Part shown: positions 1-11,230 of the stretch, in pieces | Numbering within the stretch: position 1 is the stretch's first letter | Layout of the letters: each line of letters starts with the position of its first letter | Assembly (NCBI GenBank): GCA_023627715.1 | Contig: JAMAHW010000103.1 | Coordinates: 62,001 to 126,000, forward strand | Reading direction: 5' to 3' | Length of the DNA: 64,000 bases | DNA from: Periconia sp. R9002 | Taxonomy: Eukaryota > Ascomycota > Dothideomycetes > Pleosporales > Periconiaceae | The notes under the pieces: model-generated | Seen by the model: only the letters and a program-made list of their open reading frames with translations | Databases searched by the model: none | Told to the model about the DNA's origin: nothing | Program-made: the position numbers and the translations under genes

Positions 1-1
1 T

Positions 2-532
2 CCAATCGATGGAGTCCACATCTATCTCGGGAAATCCTTCTTCACCAAACTCGCAGAACTGGGGTTTCCACTGAAAGTAAGGGAGATTTCCAATCAAGGT
101 CATGCCAAAGGGGTGATCAGTGCCGAGATGCCAGGTACGTAAGTGTGGGTGTGCGCGCAGTCGTTATTCGCAGATGGACATATGAGGACCTGACAATACA
201 TGACAGCTCCCCGAGGCCCCGCTGCTTCAGCTTCTAAAATCGGCCTCAGTTTTCCCAACCCATCTGATCCTTCCAGCACTCTGCCTACACCCGAAGTTAG
301 CAGCGCCGGGCTATATGCCACGCCAAAAGGGAAAGGCGTCTACTCGGAAGCATCATCTCGTCCATCGACAATCACAAGTTTTAATTCGGCAGATGTGTTG
401 GCGGACTCCAGGGCGGAATTCATCAAGTACCCAACTGATAACGTTATCTTGAGAGGTACTGATGCAGAACCGGGCTTAGGTTGGGACATTTGGGACATTC
501 ATGACTCATCCATGCTGGAAGATGAGGAATAA
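2..532 (+). CDS. 3' part of an unrecognised protein-coding gene
   Basis: The window opens inside a gene. An open frame from base 2 to 134 joins across a GT-AG intron (135-206, donor GTACGT, acceptor ACAG) to a second exon, 207-532, ending in TAA; phase agrees (G plus CT). The visible 152 or so residues begin with a possibly folded stretch (VHIYLGKSFF...), followed by a Ser/Pro/Thr-rich tail and an acidic, Trp-containing end (GWDIWDIHDSSMLEDEE). I do not recognise the family and the 5' end lies outside the window. The low-complexity tail suggests the C-terminus of a regulatory or scaffold protein, but that is only inference. Confidence 0.5.
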
Positions 533-2226
533 GAAGACGAGGATTGATTGTCTGATATAATGCGGGGGTATTAGGGTCTTCCATAGGATGAGGAGGAGGA
601 GAGGGTGGGGGATAAATAGAACCCCCTCCCCGAAAGGAAGAATCATCCTGACTGGGGATGCACACACATGATGAATTTTGCGACATGTAATAAAGCAACG
701 GAAGAAGGAGACAGATTGAGGGGTTAGTGGGAAATAAACTACTGTCAATATATTTCAACAAAACTATGAACTATTAACCGCAAAATGTACATCAATTATC
801 AATATACTTCACTATCACCAGCGCGTAGGAACTAGAATGGGTCACCACGCTGGGTCCACAGGATACCATAATCATTGATCGATCACGCCATCGACCTCAG
901 TCAAACATATTGTAATAGTAGACCTAAACACGCGAGGCTTTACTACTTCAACATAGGTATACGTTAGTGATTATGATACTTTTTGTATCCGAGGCCACCT
1001 ACCTATTTGTGTCATCCATTTTGTACTCTTTTTTTGTGCAGGTAAACCCCCTCATTAGTTCAACAAAAAAAAAAGACCCAGATCAAAAAAAGACCAAGAA
1101 AACGAGAACTTGCTTCCCCTACAAAAAGAAACAAAATAAGGATAAGAACAACGGAAAAGGATAAAGTCTAGTAAGTCGTAAGTTCGGCTTACTACTGTGT
1201 CGATTGATACCGTGGGTAATCCAATTCTCTGCGACCACCATAAACGACATCAATTATTTTGAAGTAGTCAAGTGAAATAACTTCCCTCTTACACCCCCTT
1301 ATCCCTTTCACCCTCAACCTGCCTCAGCTGCCACAATCCTTTTTCGTTTTCTTATTATCAAATTTTTATCACTGCTTTTTCAATCCCCTTTTTCCAACTG
1401 GGCTTAGGCAGCCTAGGTACTTAGTATTCGTACTATTTCAAGCGTCTACCGCTCATAGCTACTGAAATAATTAAAGAGCGGATGCAGACGGCACTTTCCA
1501 TGTCGAGCTTCAATATTCTTCTTCGAGAGACACAGACAGTTTACATGCAACCCGCGAAGGAAAACAGTCAGGAGTATGCATGTATGCGACAAAAAAAGGA
1601 ATCTAATTCAAGTCTGCCTCCCAAAGCAAAAAGCAAAAAAAGGGCAAAACTCGTATACTACATGTATGTGCACACATTCCATCCATCCATCCATCCACCA
1701 ACGAAATCTGTCTACTTTGAGTATGTGTATCTACGCATGCATACAAAGACGAAGAAGAAAAAACAAGAGCACACACACACGTATATGTACATACAAGATC
1801 CATCTAATCTTGCGCATGCACGTAACGAACAAAATAAACCTCCATCCATGTATCCGATGAATTCCAAGGAAAGAGGAAATGGACATGGAAGGGAAAGGGG
1901 AAGGAGAATAACGCCATTCCAGATGCATTTCCCAAATGCTTCTATGAAGAGAGCTGATACGAGGATGGAGTGGAGAGAAATGTGGGAAGGTTGCTTTCGG
2001 TCCGGATTGTTTGTACACGGATGGAATGGGATGTCGTTGGAGGGTGTTTTCGTGAGGTATCAAATGCATGCTGTCCAAGACCGTATCCAATGGCTCTGCC
2101 CTTTTTTCACTAGTCTCTAGGAGCCCCTTTTGATGGTGTTGTGGGCTTTGGCATGATTGCTGCTGGTACAAAGTCAAAACCAGAGGGCCCAGGTGAGGAA
2201 ATTATCTGAGGCGACGCGCAGTCCCC
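533..2226. other. intergenic, no gene seen
   Basis: Non-coding stretch between the first gene and the 3' end of the dicarboxylate carrier. It holds A-rich tracts (about 1060-1160), a short CATC/ATCC tandem near 1678-1699 and CA-rich runs near 1770. A 212-codon open frame at 1482-2120 runs straight through these simple repeats, has no recognisable domain and was not accepted. Confidence 0.6.
1678..1699. repeat. (CATC)n microsatellite
   Basis: Five near-perfect CATC/ATCC units in a row. Ordinary simple repeat in intergenic DNA. Confidence 0.8.
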
Positions 2227-3345
2227 TTACAAGCCCTGAAGCTTGCGGTAGATCTTCTTTTGTTGCTCCAAGAACAGGAACGTCAGGATCGTATGCGGTC
2301 CCACGCGGATGAAGCTCGGAACCCAACCTTTGAACATCCAGCGCAAGCCCTCCGTCTTGGAAATATCCGTCACATGTCTGAGGATGCTCTTGTGCTCCGT
2401 CGAGCCCATGACGCGGGTCTTGATGACATCGACGGGGGAGCAGATGGTGGTTGCTACAAAGCCAGCCATGAAGGACGCGGTGAAGTGCGTGGTGAGGTTA
2501 TCCTGGAGCGACGTGCGATCGAGAAGGAGCCGTTTAAAGATATCATACGTTGCCAGCTGTCCAACCGTCATGAGTATCGCCCGCGAGGAATTGGGCCAGA
2601 CGCCTCGCCATAGACTCCCAATCCCTTCTTCACGGGCCATGCGCATGAAACCATCAAGGGCGTGCTTGTATTGGCGGCGTTGCTCGGGGGGAAGAGCCGC
2701 GTCGTGCTGCATGCGCACGTTGAGAATGTCGCCAGGGTTGCCGACCACGCCGCCGACGAAGCCGGAAGCGGAAGCCATGGCAACGAGGGTGAGGAACGAG
2801 GGTTTCTTGTCGGCCGTGGTGAAGCGGTCCTTGAGGGCTTCGTAGACGCCGAAGCGCGTCATGCTGTAGGTGATCTGACGCAATTGCGCGGCGGAGAGCT
2901 GGAAGAGAGATCTGTTAGCACATGAATGTCCTATGTCCGCGGGATGTGTTTACTTACACCACGGTAGAGCCCCATGAGACCGTCAGTCTTTGCGACGTGA
3001 CCGAACATGCTGAGCATATTCAACCGCACGCCGGTGTGCCCTTGCATCTGTAACCTGACCTGCCATGGTGAGCATGTTTTTGTGTTTCGAGCCGTGTGAG
3101 GAGGATTGTCGAAATACCTTGACTATTATTAATCTGTTAGCTTCCCATCCTTCGGTCTTCATATTTTTGGGGAAAAACCACTCACCTAGATCCAATGGAT
3201 GCGTAAACAGGGTCGCAAAGCAGCTGGCGGTTCCTCCAAACCAGAAGGGATAGGCTACATGAGTAGTCTTTGTGGTATTCTGCTTCACATGGTCGTCTTT
3301 GCGCATCTCCGTGCCGCTCAAGGGCTTGGTAGCGGCGGCCGGCAT
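2227..3345 (-). CDS. DIC1: mitochondrial dicarboxylate carrier
   Basis: Mitochondrial carrier family (SLC25) protein exchanging malate or succinate for phosphate across the inner membrane. Exons on the minus strand are 3345-3186, 3122-3118 (5 nt), 3059-2958 and 2898-2227, giving 312 aa. All three carrier repeats are visible: PLDLVK at the end of repeat 1, NPGDILNVR in repeat 2 (the Asn in place of the basic residue is usual for dicarboxylate carriers; NVRMQHDAALP is highly typical) and SPVDVIKTR in repeat 3. The start ATG at 3345 precedes a short polar N-terminus and then AYPFWFGGTASC, the start of helix 1. The microexon codes the end of Val and the Lys of the first signature. The start lies 303 bp from the divergent mitochondrial Phe-tRNA synthetase. 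A related carrier such as an oxaloacetate transporter is possible but less likely. Confidence 0.93.
3118..3122 (-). other. 5-nt microexon (TCAAG) in DIC1
   Basis: The upstream exon ends CTAG before GTGAGT (3185). The downstream exon starts GTCAGG after GGCAG (3060). Direct joining breaks the frame, while inserting TCAAG between an AATAG acceptor and a GTATTT donor restores PLDLVKVRLQ exactly. The flanking introns would be 63 and 58 nt. Confidence 0.75.
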
Positions 3346-3648
3346 TGTGAATGGGAGCTGCACCGACGCTGCATGTAGGCCACGGGAAACTCCTAGATAT
3401 GGTCAGCAAGGGAGCTGGGGCGCACAAAGCAAGAGTATTTAGGGTGACGGTGTGGAGTGCGAAGGTGAGAAAAGCATTCACGTCATGTTAAAAATGGGTT
3501 CGCCTTGTCGGCTTTAGCCAGCTCGCAAAGGCCGACGCGCATGAAGCTCGGACTCGGCCTTCACGTGGCCTTCAATAATTTCCATTGGCATCAACATTCA
3601 GCATTACCACCTACGTTGTATCTCACCAATCTCAGCTTCATCCAGAAC
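3346..3648. promoter_or_regulatory. shared divergent promoter region, DIC1 / mitochondrial PheRS
   Basis: A 303-bp gap lies between the start codons of two divergently transcribed genes for mitochondrial proteins. I see no convincing TATA box. Co-regulation is inferred from the layout only. Confidence 0.45.
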
Positions 3649-5524
3649 ATGTGGGTTAGGCCGCTCTCTGGAGCTCTATGCCGTCAATTGGCGCCCAGGA
3701 GCCTGCTGGGCACTCGAACGTCATCCGTTGCGCCCTGTTTACGCCTCTCCCAGTCAAGATGCATCTCCTCAGGTAAGCATATGTCATGTGACTTCTTCCT
3801 CATCCAGGCTCGAGTGATATCGAGGTCAAACAACATGAAATTGTGCTTCGTCTCTTCTATACCCATAGTTGTATGAGATGCTCAGGTTCTAGCACGAATT
3901 TGACCACCTACCAACCATTCCACCCTTCCGCTTTAGCCATCCAAGTTGTCGTAATCCATGAATTGACTTCGAATTAATATCAAACTCAGGGGCGCAATCC
4001 CAGGAAATCAACATCGAAGGCAGAAACTACAAAACAGATGAATGGATGAACACTCCATCCACCATCCTCTCCGCCATTCCTCGTCGTCTTCACACTCAAC
4101 CACACCACCCCTTGACCATAACTCGCCAGCTCATCGAGTCTCGATTCCCCGGCTACAAAACTCACAACACTCTCTTCCCCATTGTCACCACACTCCAAAA
4201 CTTTGACTCTTTAGGCTTCCCACAGGATCACGTCGGCCGCAGCAGAACCGACACGTACTACATCAACAAAGACACGGTACTGCGAACTCACACATCGGCG
4301 CATCAAGCCGATGTCTTCCGCGCCAACGAAAGCGAGGGCTACCTCATCAGTGCCGACGTATATCGACGCGATGCCATTGACAGGACTCATTACCCTATTT
4401 TCCACCAAATGGAAGGAGCCCGGACATGGAGTCGACAGGCTGCTGAAAAGACAGGCAAGAGCCTGGCCCAAATAATCTACGACGACGTCGCCAGGATCCC
4501 GAAGCACAACATTCACGTTGAGGATCCGGACACACCGTTCCATGCGACCAGAAATCCCAAGCAGGATTCCCACTCGGTTGAAGAGGTGGCCGCCGTAGCC
4601 ACGCATCTCAAACGGTCCCTCGAGGACGTCGTCGTGACCATTTTCGACGCGGCAAGGCAGGCCTCTTCCAGTTCGGACCCCTCGTCCCCGTCGGCAGCGG
4701 CTGATGAGGAGCCCCTGAAGATGCGCTGGGTCGAAGCCTATTTCCCCTTCACGTCGCCGTCGTGGGAGCTTGAGGTGTTCTGGCAAGGCGACTGGCTGGA
4801 GGTGCTGGGCAGCGGTGTAGTGCAGCAGGCCATCTTGAACTCAGCCGACGTGCCTGATCGACTCGGCTGGGCGTTTGGCTTGGGTCTCGAGCGTATCGCC
4901 ATGCTGCTCTACGGCATCCCGGACATTCGCCTCTTTTGGAGCACCGATGCGCGCTTCCTCTCGCAGTTCGACGCCGACGCTCCCCTGAAACGCTTCGTCC
5001 CCTTCAGCAAGTATCCCGCCTGCTTCAAGGATGTCAGTTTCTGGCTGCCCGCACCCCCTTCTCCATCGTCTTCAAATAGCGCCGCCGGCGGCGCAGGCAC
5101 CTTGCCACCCTCCTCCTCTTCCTCGTCCTCATCTGCGTCCTCATCTGCACCACGTGCCCCTCCCGCATCGCCATCAACTACCGCGGCTGCTGCAGCAGCA
5201 GGGACCCCGGCCCCTGCGTCCCCCTCATCAACACCTCCATCTCCCTCCTCACCAACTTCTCCCGCGATAGCGGCGGCACCCCTTACGGGCCAGGCGTTCC
5301 ACGAAAACGACGTGATGGAGATCGCGCGCGACGTGTGCGGGGACGTGGTCGAGGATGTGCGGCTGGTGGATGAATTCGTGCATCCCAAGTCCCGGCGCCG
5401 CAGCCTGTGCTACCGCGTCAACTACCGCAGCCTCGAACGCACGTTGACCAACGACGAAACAAACGCTCTGCACCAGCGCCTTTCGCAGCAGCTGGTGGAC
5501 AAATTGGGCGTTGAGATCCGATAG
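3649..5524 (+). CDS. MSF1: mitochondrial phenylalanyl-tRNA synthetase
   Basis: Monomeric class II synthetase that charges mitochondrial tRNA-Phe. Exons 3649-3772 and 3990-5524 (intron 217 nt, GTAAGC...CTCAG; phase 1) give 552 aa. The N-terminus (MWVRPLSGALCRQLAPRS...) is basic, Ser/Arg-rich and without acids, as in a mitochondrial presequence. Catalytic hallmarks are present: the motif 2 region FRANESEGYLISADVYRRD with HQMEGAR, and motif 3 GWAFGLGLERIAM. The C-terminal anticodon-binding (FDX-ACB) domain is recognisable in FHENDVMEIARDVCGD, LVDEFVHPKS, LCYRVNYRS and LTNDE. Between the catalytic part (ending KDVSFWLP) and FHEND sits an unusual Pro/Ser/Ala/Thr stretch, about residues 396-472. 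A second Ser/Pro-rich insertion lies near residue 265. Both stay in frame. The gene is divergent from DIC1. Confidence 0.95.
5052..5280 (+). repeat. low-complexity Pro/Ser/Ala coding insertion
   Basis: In-frame segment of about 76 codons made almost only of Pro, Ser, Ala, Thr and Gly, with TCC/TCT runs and a GCTGCTGCAGCAGCA run. It lies between the catalytic and anticodon-binding domains of the mitochondrial Phe-tRNA synthetase, where family members normally have a short linker. Confidence 0.8.
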
Positions 5525-8500
5525 TGAACTTTCCCTCCCCTATATCAACCTGTACATTTATCGTCGTCGAGAGAGTAGACTTGCACGATTTGTAATTCTA
5601 GGTAAGCTTGTTTGTATGATAGGTCGATAGGTAGAAAAGATCAAACACCTTTTTTTTCTATCCTTCTCCGTCTCTTTACCCGTTGTACGTATCCAAACGT
5701 GAAAAATACGTGTCTTAGTCCACCTACCTCTCTTACTACCCACACCTACCCCTCTATCAACCTATGTACCTACCTCACAAAATATACCAATCCCTCTCCC
5801 TTCCCCAACCTAGCCCAAGAAAACAAAAAAAAAACATTCCTCACATGCCATGTCCGGACCCTCAATCCACACATCTACATCCCCCTTTATTCCCGCCACA
5901 CACTCTACACCACATCGCACTCGTTCCGCCTAAGTAGGCAACTACCTAGACACCGCGTCGCGACATGCCAAGTAAGACATACATACATATGTACGTACCT
6001 TATATACCTCAAACCTTTCTTATCAGTATTTTATCTTGGCCCCCTTTTAGCCCCTCGGTTCGTATCTCTATACCTATGTGCATGTGCCTACATGTCTGAG
6101 TTTTCAATTTTTTTGTCTTGGGTGGGGTTGGTTTGGGGTTGAGGTGTGTGTTTTGGGGGCTGTGGGTGTTTGATGTTTGATGTGTTAGGAAGGAGGAGAG
6201 GAAGTGTATTTTTGCTTTTTGGGGGCTTTTGGGGTTATGGGCGTTTGATGTGTTGGGGAGGAGGGGGGCGAAAGCTAGGTAGGTGAGGAGCGAGCGATAA
6301 GAAGTATTGTTATAGAAGAGAGTGAGGATTAATTAGTAAAGGTAGGGAGGTATGTTTTTGTGTTTATTGTTTGTTCGAATTTAGTTTTTACGAGCGGGCA
6401 TCGTTGATTTTTGGTCCGTATGGTGTCTTTGTCATTTTTTACTTTATTCCTTTCTTGTGGGTTTTTATGGAGTGGCTGGTTGATTAGTTTGGTGTAGAGA
6501 GTGTTTTCATCTCTCGACATCAAAGGGGGGTTTAAATTTGCTTGAGGTGTTGTTTGGGGACAGGCAGGATTCTTCTGTTAGGAGTGTTTATTACTTAATG
6601 TTCTACGTCATTTTCTGACCCTATCGTTTCCTTGAAGAAGAAAAACTTGCGTTCGTTATCCAGTACTCTTCTCACCCTATCTCAAGTCCATTTCTTCTCT
6701 AACATCAAAATCACGCGCACATTTACCCTTTACAAACCAAACGAACTCGGACCGAGTTAAGCACAAATAATTCAAGACACACACACACTCACCGCTCTAT
6801 ATCCCCATCTCTCCATCCATTCACAAAATAACCCAAACCCTCCGGTCCACCCATCCACCTATTTTTACCAAACCCCCCCCGCTGCACCACACCTGCACAC
6901 GTGCGGCACTGCCGTCCTGCCCTTTCCGAAAGCATCAAGTCTAAGACCAGCTGGTCTACATTTCCACGGCCTTGTCTCGGTCGCGTCGCCGAACTGGAAA
7001 TAGGCAGGGGAAATGCATGCATGGTATGCATGTGCGTGTATGTATGTGTGTGCGAAGCGATCGTCAGATGGGATGCAGGAGTGGCGTGGCGTGATATTGT
7101 GCGGATTTGAGGCGAGGGTAAAAGTTGTGCAAAGTGTATGGCGTATATAGGAGTTATGCATGATGAGAGAGGTTTAGGGGAAAGGGGAGTAGGGAAGGGT
7201 GGGAGAGAGGAGGGTTTGAATTGGTATCGCTACTTCACACTCTTTGCGCTTTCCGCTTCCCTTATAAGGCGGGTAATCGTTCATCTGTGTAGACAGATAG
7301 GATTTGTGTAACCTGAATAACCATCCCCTGATATCCAAATCCCCAGCATATGTCTATGTACATACCTATACCAGACCCCAAATCACGGGCAGCGACAATC
7401 CTCCCTCCCAGGCCCCAACCCCAAACCAAACGCGCAAAAACCCGCACCAAGACGCACGCAACATCCGACATACATACCTACATACACACGCAACAAAAAA
7501 AACATGCAGATTAGACCGACCATCCAGGGTTGTTTCCACACAGTCCCAGGCTAGTCCCAAACTCTGGTTGAATTGTACCCAACAGGTAATGTTCCCCGGA
7601 TAAGATGATCACATATAGCCTAGACCAGTAACTGGCCTACCTGGCTTAGCGTAGGCTGCGGTTACGGTGGGGTGGGAGTAGTTTGGTGATGTACTTGGGT
7701 GGGTAGGTAGGTACTTCATTTTGGTGGGTTGTGTATTTTGTGTAGGTAGAATGTAATGGGGGCTACGTGTGGCGCGTGTGGTACGTATGTAGGCGTTGGT
7801 ATGTATGTACTTCACAACCACATACTAGGTACATCGATTGATACCAGTTGACATCAACAAATACGTACCCCTCTCTCCCCTAAGCGAATCACACTCACCA
7901 AAAAGGTCCACAAAGAAAACCAGGTACCTACCTACCTATTCACCAAAATCCATCCAGCCCGGTATTCGGCACACCAGAACACGAGAAAATCACAACCTCT
8001 CAAACTTTAAAAAAAAAAAATCCACCTCCAACTAAAATATTACCCTCACACACACGCGCGCAAGGCGGCGGCGGCGGCGCTCGGCGCTCATGGAAGAAAA
8101 AGGTATAGACAGACGACTTTACCTATTTTTACCAGTGCTAGGATTGATATCGATGTATGGGCACGTGGGTGCGGTGGGTCCGGCCCTCCCCTAACGTCGG
8201 TAAGTGTAGTTGGTTTGAGTTAGTGTAACCCCGTATAAGTAAACTTTAAATTATGGGAGGAGTGGTGCATGGGATGGGTGATTGAGGTTGTTCATAATTC
8301 TTTTTTTCATGTCGCGCAGGATAGGATATGAAAGAGGAGGGAGAAGGGAGAAGAGGAGTTTTCGGGTTATTCGGCGAATGAATGCGTAGATACATTGATA
8401 GGTATAGGAGTTTTGGTGTAGTTTTTATGTCTTTACGACGGTTGGGGTTTTGTATATAGTACTACATCGATTGATGTACATACACAATTCCCTCTTCTAC

Positions 8501-8535
8501 GTCCCCTTCCTCGCATACCTCAGTATTTCCTCTTT

Positions 8536-8556
8536 TATGTACATACATACATGTAC
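8536..8556. repeat. TACATA palindromic simple repeat
   Basis: ATGTACATACATACATGTAC reads nearly the same on both strands. The same unit recurs at about 8705-8745 and 10800-10825. Confidence 0.7.
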
Positions 8557-10045
8557 ACCCTTTCACTCAAGTATACCTTACTCTCAAGCTCGAGGGGTAC
8601 ACACAGCGACATACCATACATGGACGCTAAACCCCAGTCCGACCAAACTACCGATGCGACCTGCCGTATCCATCCCATTCGCCCATTCGCACTGAACTAA
8701 CTTTACAGCACATACATACATACCTATATACATACATATGTACGTCAGGTCTGGTGGTGTGGGCCGGTATGCACTCATACCGGTACTAACCTACCTTACA
8801 TATTTCTTTTAACAAGTAATTGGGGTGTTGGTGATGTGATTATGCGCTTTTTCGCATTGCCCCTCGTTTTGTCTTGGTGGGGTAAGTATTGTAGGCCTGA
8901 AAACATTACAAATGGGGAATTCCGTCTTTTTTTCTCTCTCGATGTGGGTCATTGGTCGGTTGGTTGCCTTGAGACAATATGAGGCGGCTGTGGGCGGGCG
9001 TGACTTTGGGTTTTGGGAAAAGCCGGGCTCGTGGGTAAACTGGATAGGTAGTCAAGGATGAAGTGAGTGTGCCTTGGCTCAAGGTCGGCGAGCCTCGTGT
9101 AGTCTACCCCTCCTTCGCGCGAGACTTTTGAAAAAAAAAAGGCATCCGAACCATGCGCCGGGAAAACTCGAGGGGGGGAATGGAGTAGGGAAATTTTTCT
9201 GTTTTGGGGGTTCTGAGCGGTTGCTGGCGATCTGATGTGTTCTAAGTTATGCGTGTATGTATCATGACAAGACATCACACCCTCTTTTTCCATATCCAAG
9301 AAAAAAAAAAGAAAAGAAAAAAACAGCGATAACAGGTAAGACAGTGGGGGGGATGAAATACCTACGTTGGCCATACCACCATCCCCTCGTGCCGTACAAA
9401 GGCATCGAGTGACATGCTTCTTCATGTTCGATCATCATCCCCAGTCCTCACTGTTGGCGTTTCATTATGTGTATGCTTTACATTGACACATACACTTCAT
9501 TATCCTACGAAGTCCGTCGTCCCAGTATACATTTCGCAGCATAAAGAACCAATAAAAAGACAAAACGAATACGTACATCAACAAACATGACGTGCGACTA
9601 AGAACGGCTCTGTGCGCTGGCCGTTGTTGGCCCAAGGTTCTTTCCCGCCGCCACCGCCGCCGCTGCTACCATGTGCGTGTATGCGCTGCACTTTCTGCTT
9701 ACGGTTGGTTGATTAAAGACGGATAGATCGGTTATAATAGCAACAGATCGGATATACCCGTCCGTATCCGTCACCGTTTGAGATGGATGTCGTTGGGGGG
9801 CGTGGTGGGTGTTGGATAAACCGAAAAAAAATTTGGTTGCGAGGGGCCAATGAGATTGGCGGATTTTTGATGCGGTTGTGTTGCGGGTTGGTTGGTGGGT
9901 TGGTATAGAGAGATGCATCGTGCTACGTTCGTAAACAGATACATACGTACCTAGATCTAGTTTACATCTCTTCCGTGCCAAAGCGGGAATGGAGTGCACA
10001 TCGATCTGGTAAGCTAGTTTTCTTTCGCTCCCAACTCCTCCTCGA

Positions 10046-10076
10046 GCTACCTACATACCTACATACCTACATACTT
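10046..10076. repeat. (CTACATAC)n tandem repeat
   Basis: Several consecutive CTACATAC units, the last one imperfect. This is the longest of the TACC/TACA runs of this intergenic region. Confidence 0.8.
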
Positions 10077-11230
10077 ACCCCAGCACTCTCCATCTCATCT
10101 GACCTCGTGCAGCGGGCGAATGCGAATAGGTAGAACAACATCAATCTCTCAACCACTAAACCCATTTCCCAATATCCCATCCAGCGAGCGCACACGCGGT
10201 ACAACACATCGATCCTACACCGCAAATCCCCAATCTCCCATCTCTCTACCCTATCTTATCCTATCCCACTCCCCCCGCAAACCACCCATGCAACCGGAGA
10301 ATTCTTCTCTATTTAGGCATGTTTCCCTAAACGTCAGTCATACGTTGTCGACATATTGCAGATATGATGCTGCGTATGTATATCCATCTATACTAAGAAC
10401 AGCGTTATGTGCGTATGCGTTATGCGTATGCGCACTGTTTGATACCGAAACCTGACCGCCCGTTATCCGGTCCGGCTTATATGTATATGTGTGGGTGTGG
10501 GTGTGTCCCAGCACCGGGTCTTTGTATGTGTTATTGACATGGGGGATTCCATAACATAGCTACCTATCTGCGTGTGTGTGTGTTTTCGGTGATCGTGTGC
10601 TGGATATGCGTGCGTGTGTGTATGTGTGTGTTTTACCCGTCGGTCGAGTTACATAGCCGAAAAGCTTCTCATTCGCGCATGCGCGAGATAGGTAGGTATG
10701 TAGATCAAGATTACCTTTTTTCGATAAAAGGCTCCGGACGAATAGGGAATTTGGTATGCATGTATATATGTATGTATGGGTTGATGTGGAATTTATGGGG
10801 TACATACATATATGTATGTACGTATACGTTCAAGATCAATATTGTATGATAAGAGAGGGGGGCGTTGATATGATCCGATCGTACAGGTACAGGTACGGCT
10901 TCGTATTCGCGATTTGACGTACAGCTAACTAGCTATAACGGTGGGTGTCAAGTTTGGTAGCGAATGGACCGGGAACATTTAGGTACATATGTAGGCAAAT
11001 GTGTTTTTTTTTATCTATTTGTGTTTGTTTATATGAAGCACGGACGTGGGCGAACGAACGAACGGTGAAGGGGATATAGGTTGGACGGCCCGTATACTAC
11101 ACACAGAGAGACGCATGCGTGTACATGGCGAGAGGGAGTATGGGAAGATACGGAACCCTAGATGCAAGATGCGCTCGCTCGCTCGCTGTTCTTGGTCTTG
11201 AGTGTGCCTCTGCCCGCTTTTGGGCTTCAA

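Larger units (their letters stand above)
5525..11230. other. long non-coding region rich in TACCTA/TACATA simple sequence
   Basis: No open frame here has domain-like composition, and all stretches above 90 codons run through simple sequence. The region is unusually rich in short TACC, TACA and TACG tetranucleotide runs and their palindromic joins, for example near 5975-6000, 7470, 7700, 7925, 8535-8550, 8705-8745, 10046-10076, 10685-10700 and 10800-10830. It also has a CGG-rich patch near 8062-8080 and G-rich runs at 6120-6270. It could be the 3' flank of the synthetase gene plus a very long upstream region of the next gene, or it could hold non-coding transcripts. The sequence alone does not decide. 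Confidence 0.55.

Noticed and set aside
1482..2120. 212-codon open frame on the plus strand
   Set aside because: Runs through CATC, CA and A-rich simple repeats, has repeat-like composition and no domain signal.
2309..2845. 178-codon frame antisense to the dicarboxylate carrier
   Set aside because: Mirror of a well-supported coding exon; composition explained by the other strand.
4909..5388. 159-codon minus-strand Asp/Glu/Gly-rich frame inside PheRS
   Set aside because: Reverse reading of the TCC/GCC-rich low-complexity insertion.
5612..6142. 176-codon plus-strand frame downstream of PheRS
   Set aside because: Built from TACC/TACA and C/T-rich simple sequence, no recognisable domain.
8949..9425. 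158-codon minus-strand frame
   Set aside because: Contains homopolymer runs (A10 and similar) read as Phe/Lys stretches; no domain signal.
9598..9999. 133-codon minus-strand frame
   Set aside because: Low-complexity, no homology recognised and no supporting splice structure.
10046..10076. Regularly spaced repeats considered as a CRISPR-like array
   Set aside because: Units are 8 bp without unique spacers; this is a microsatellite in a eukaryotic genome.
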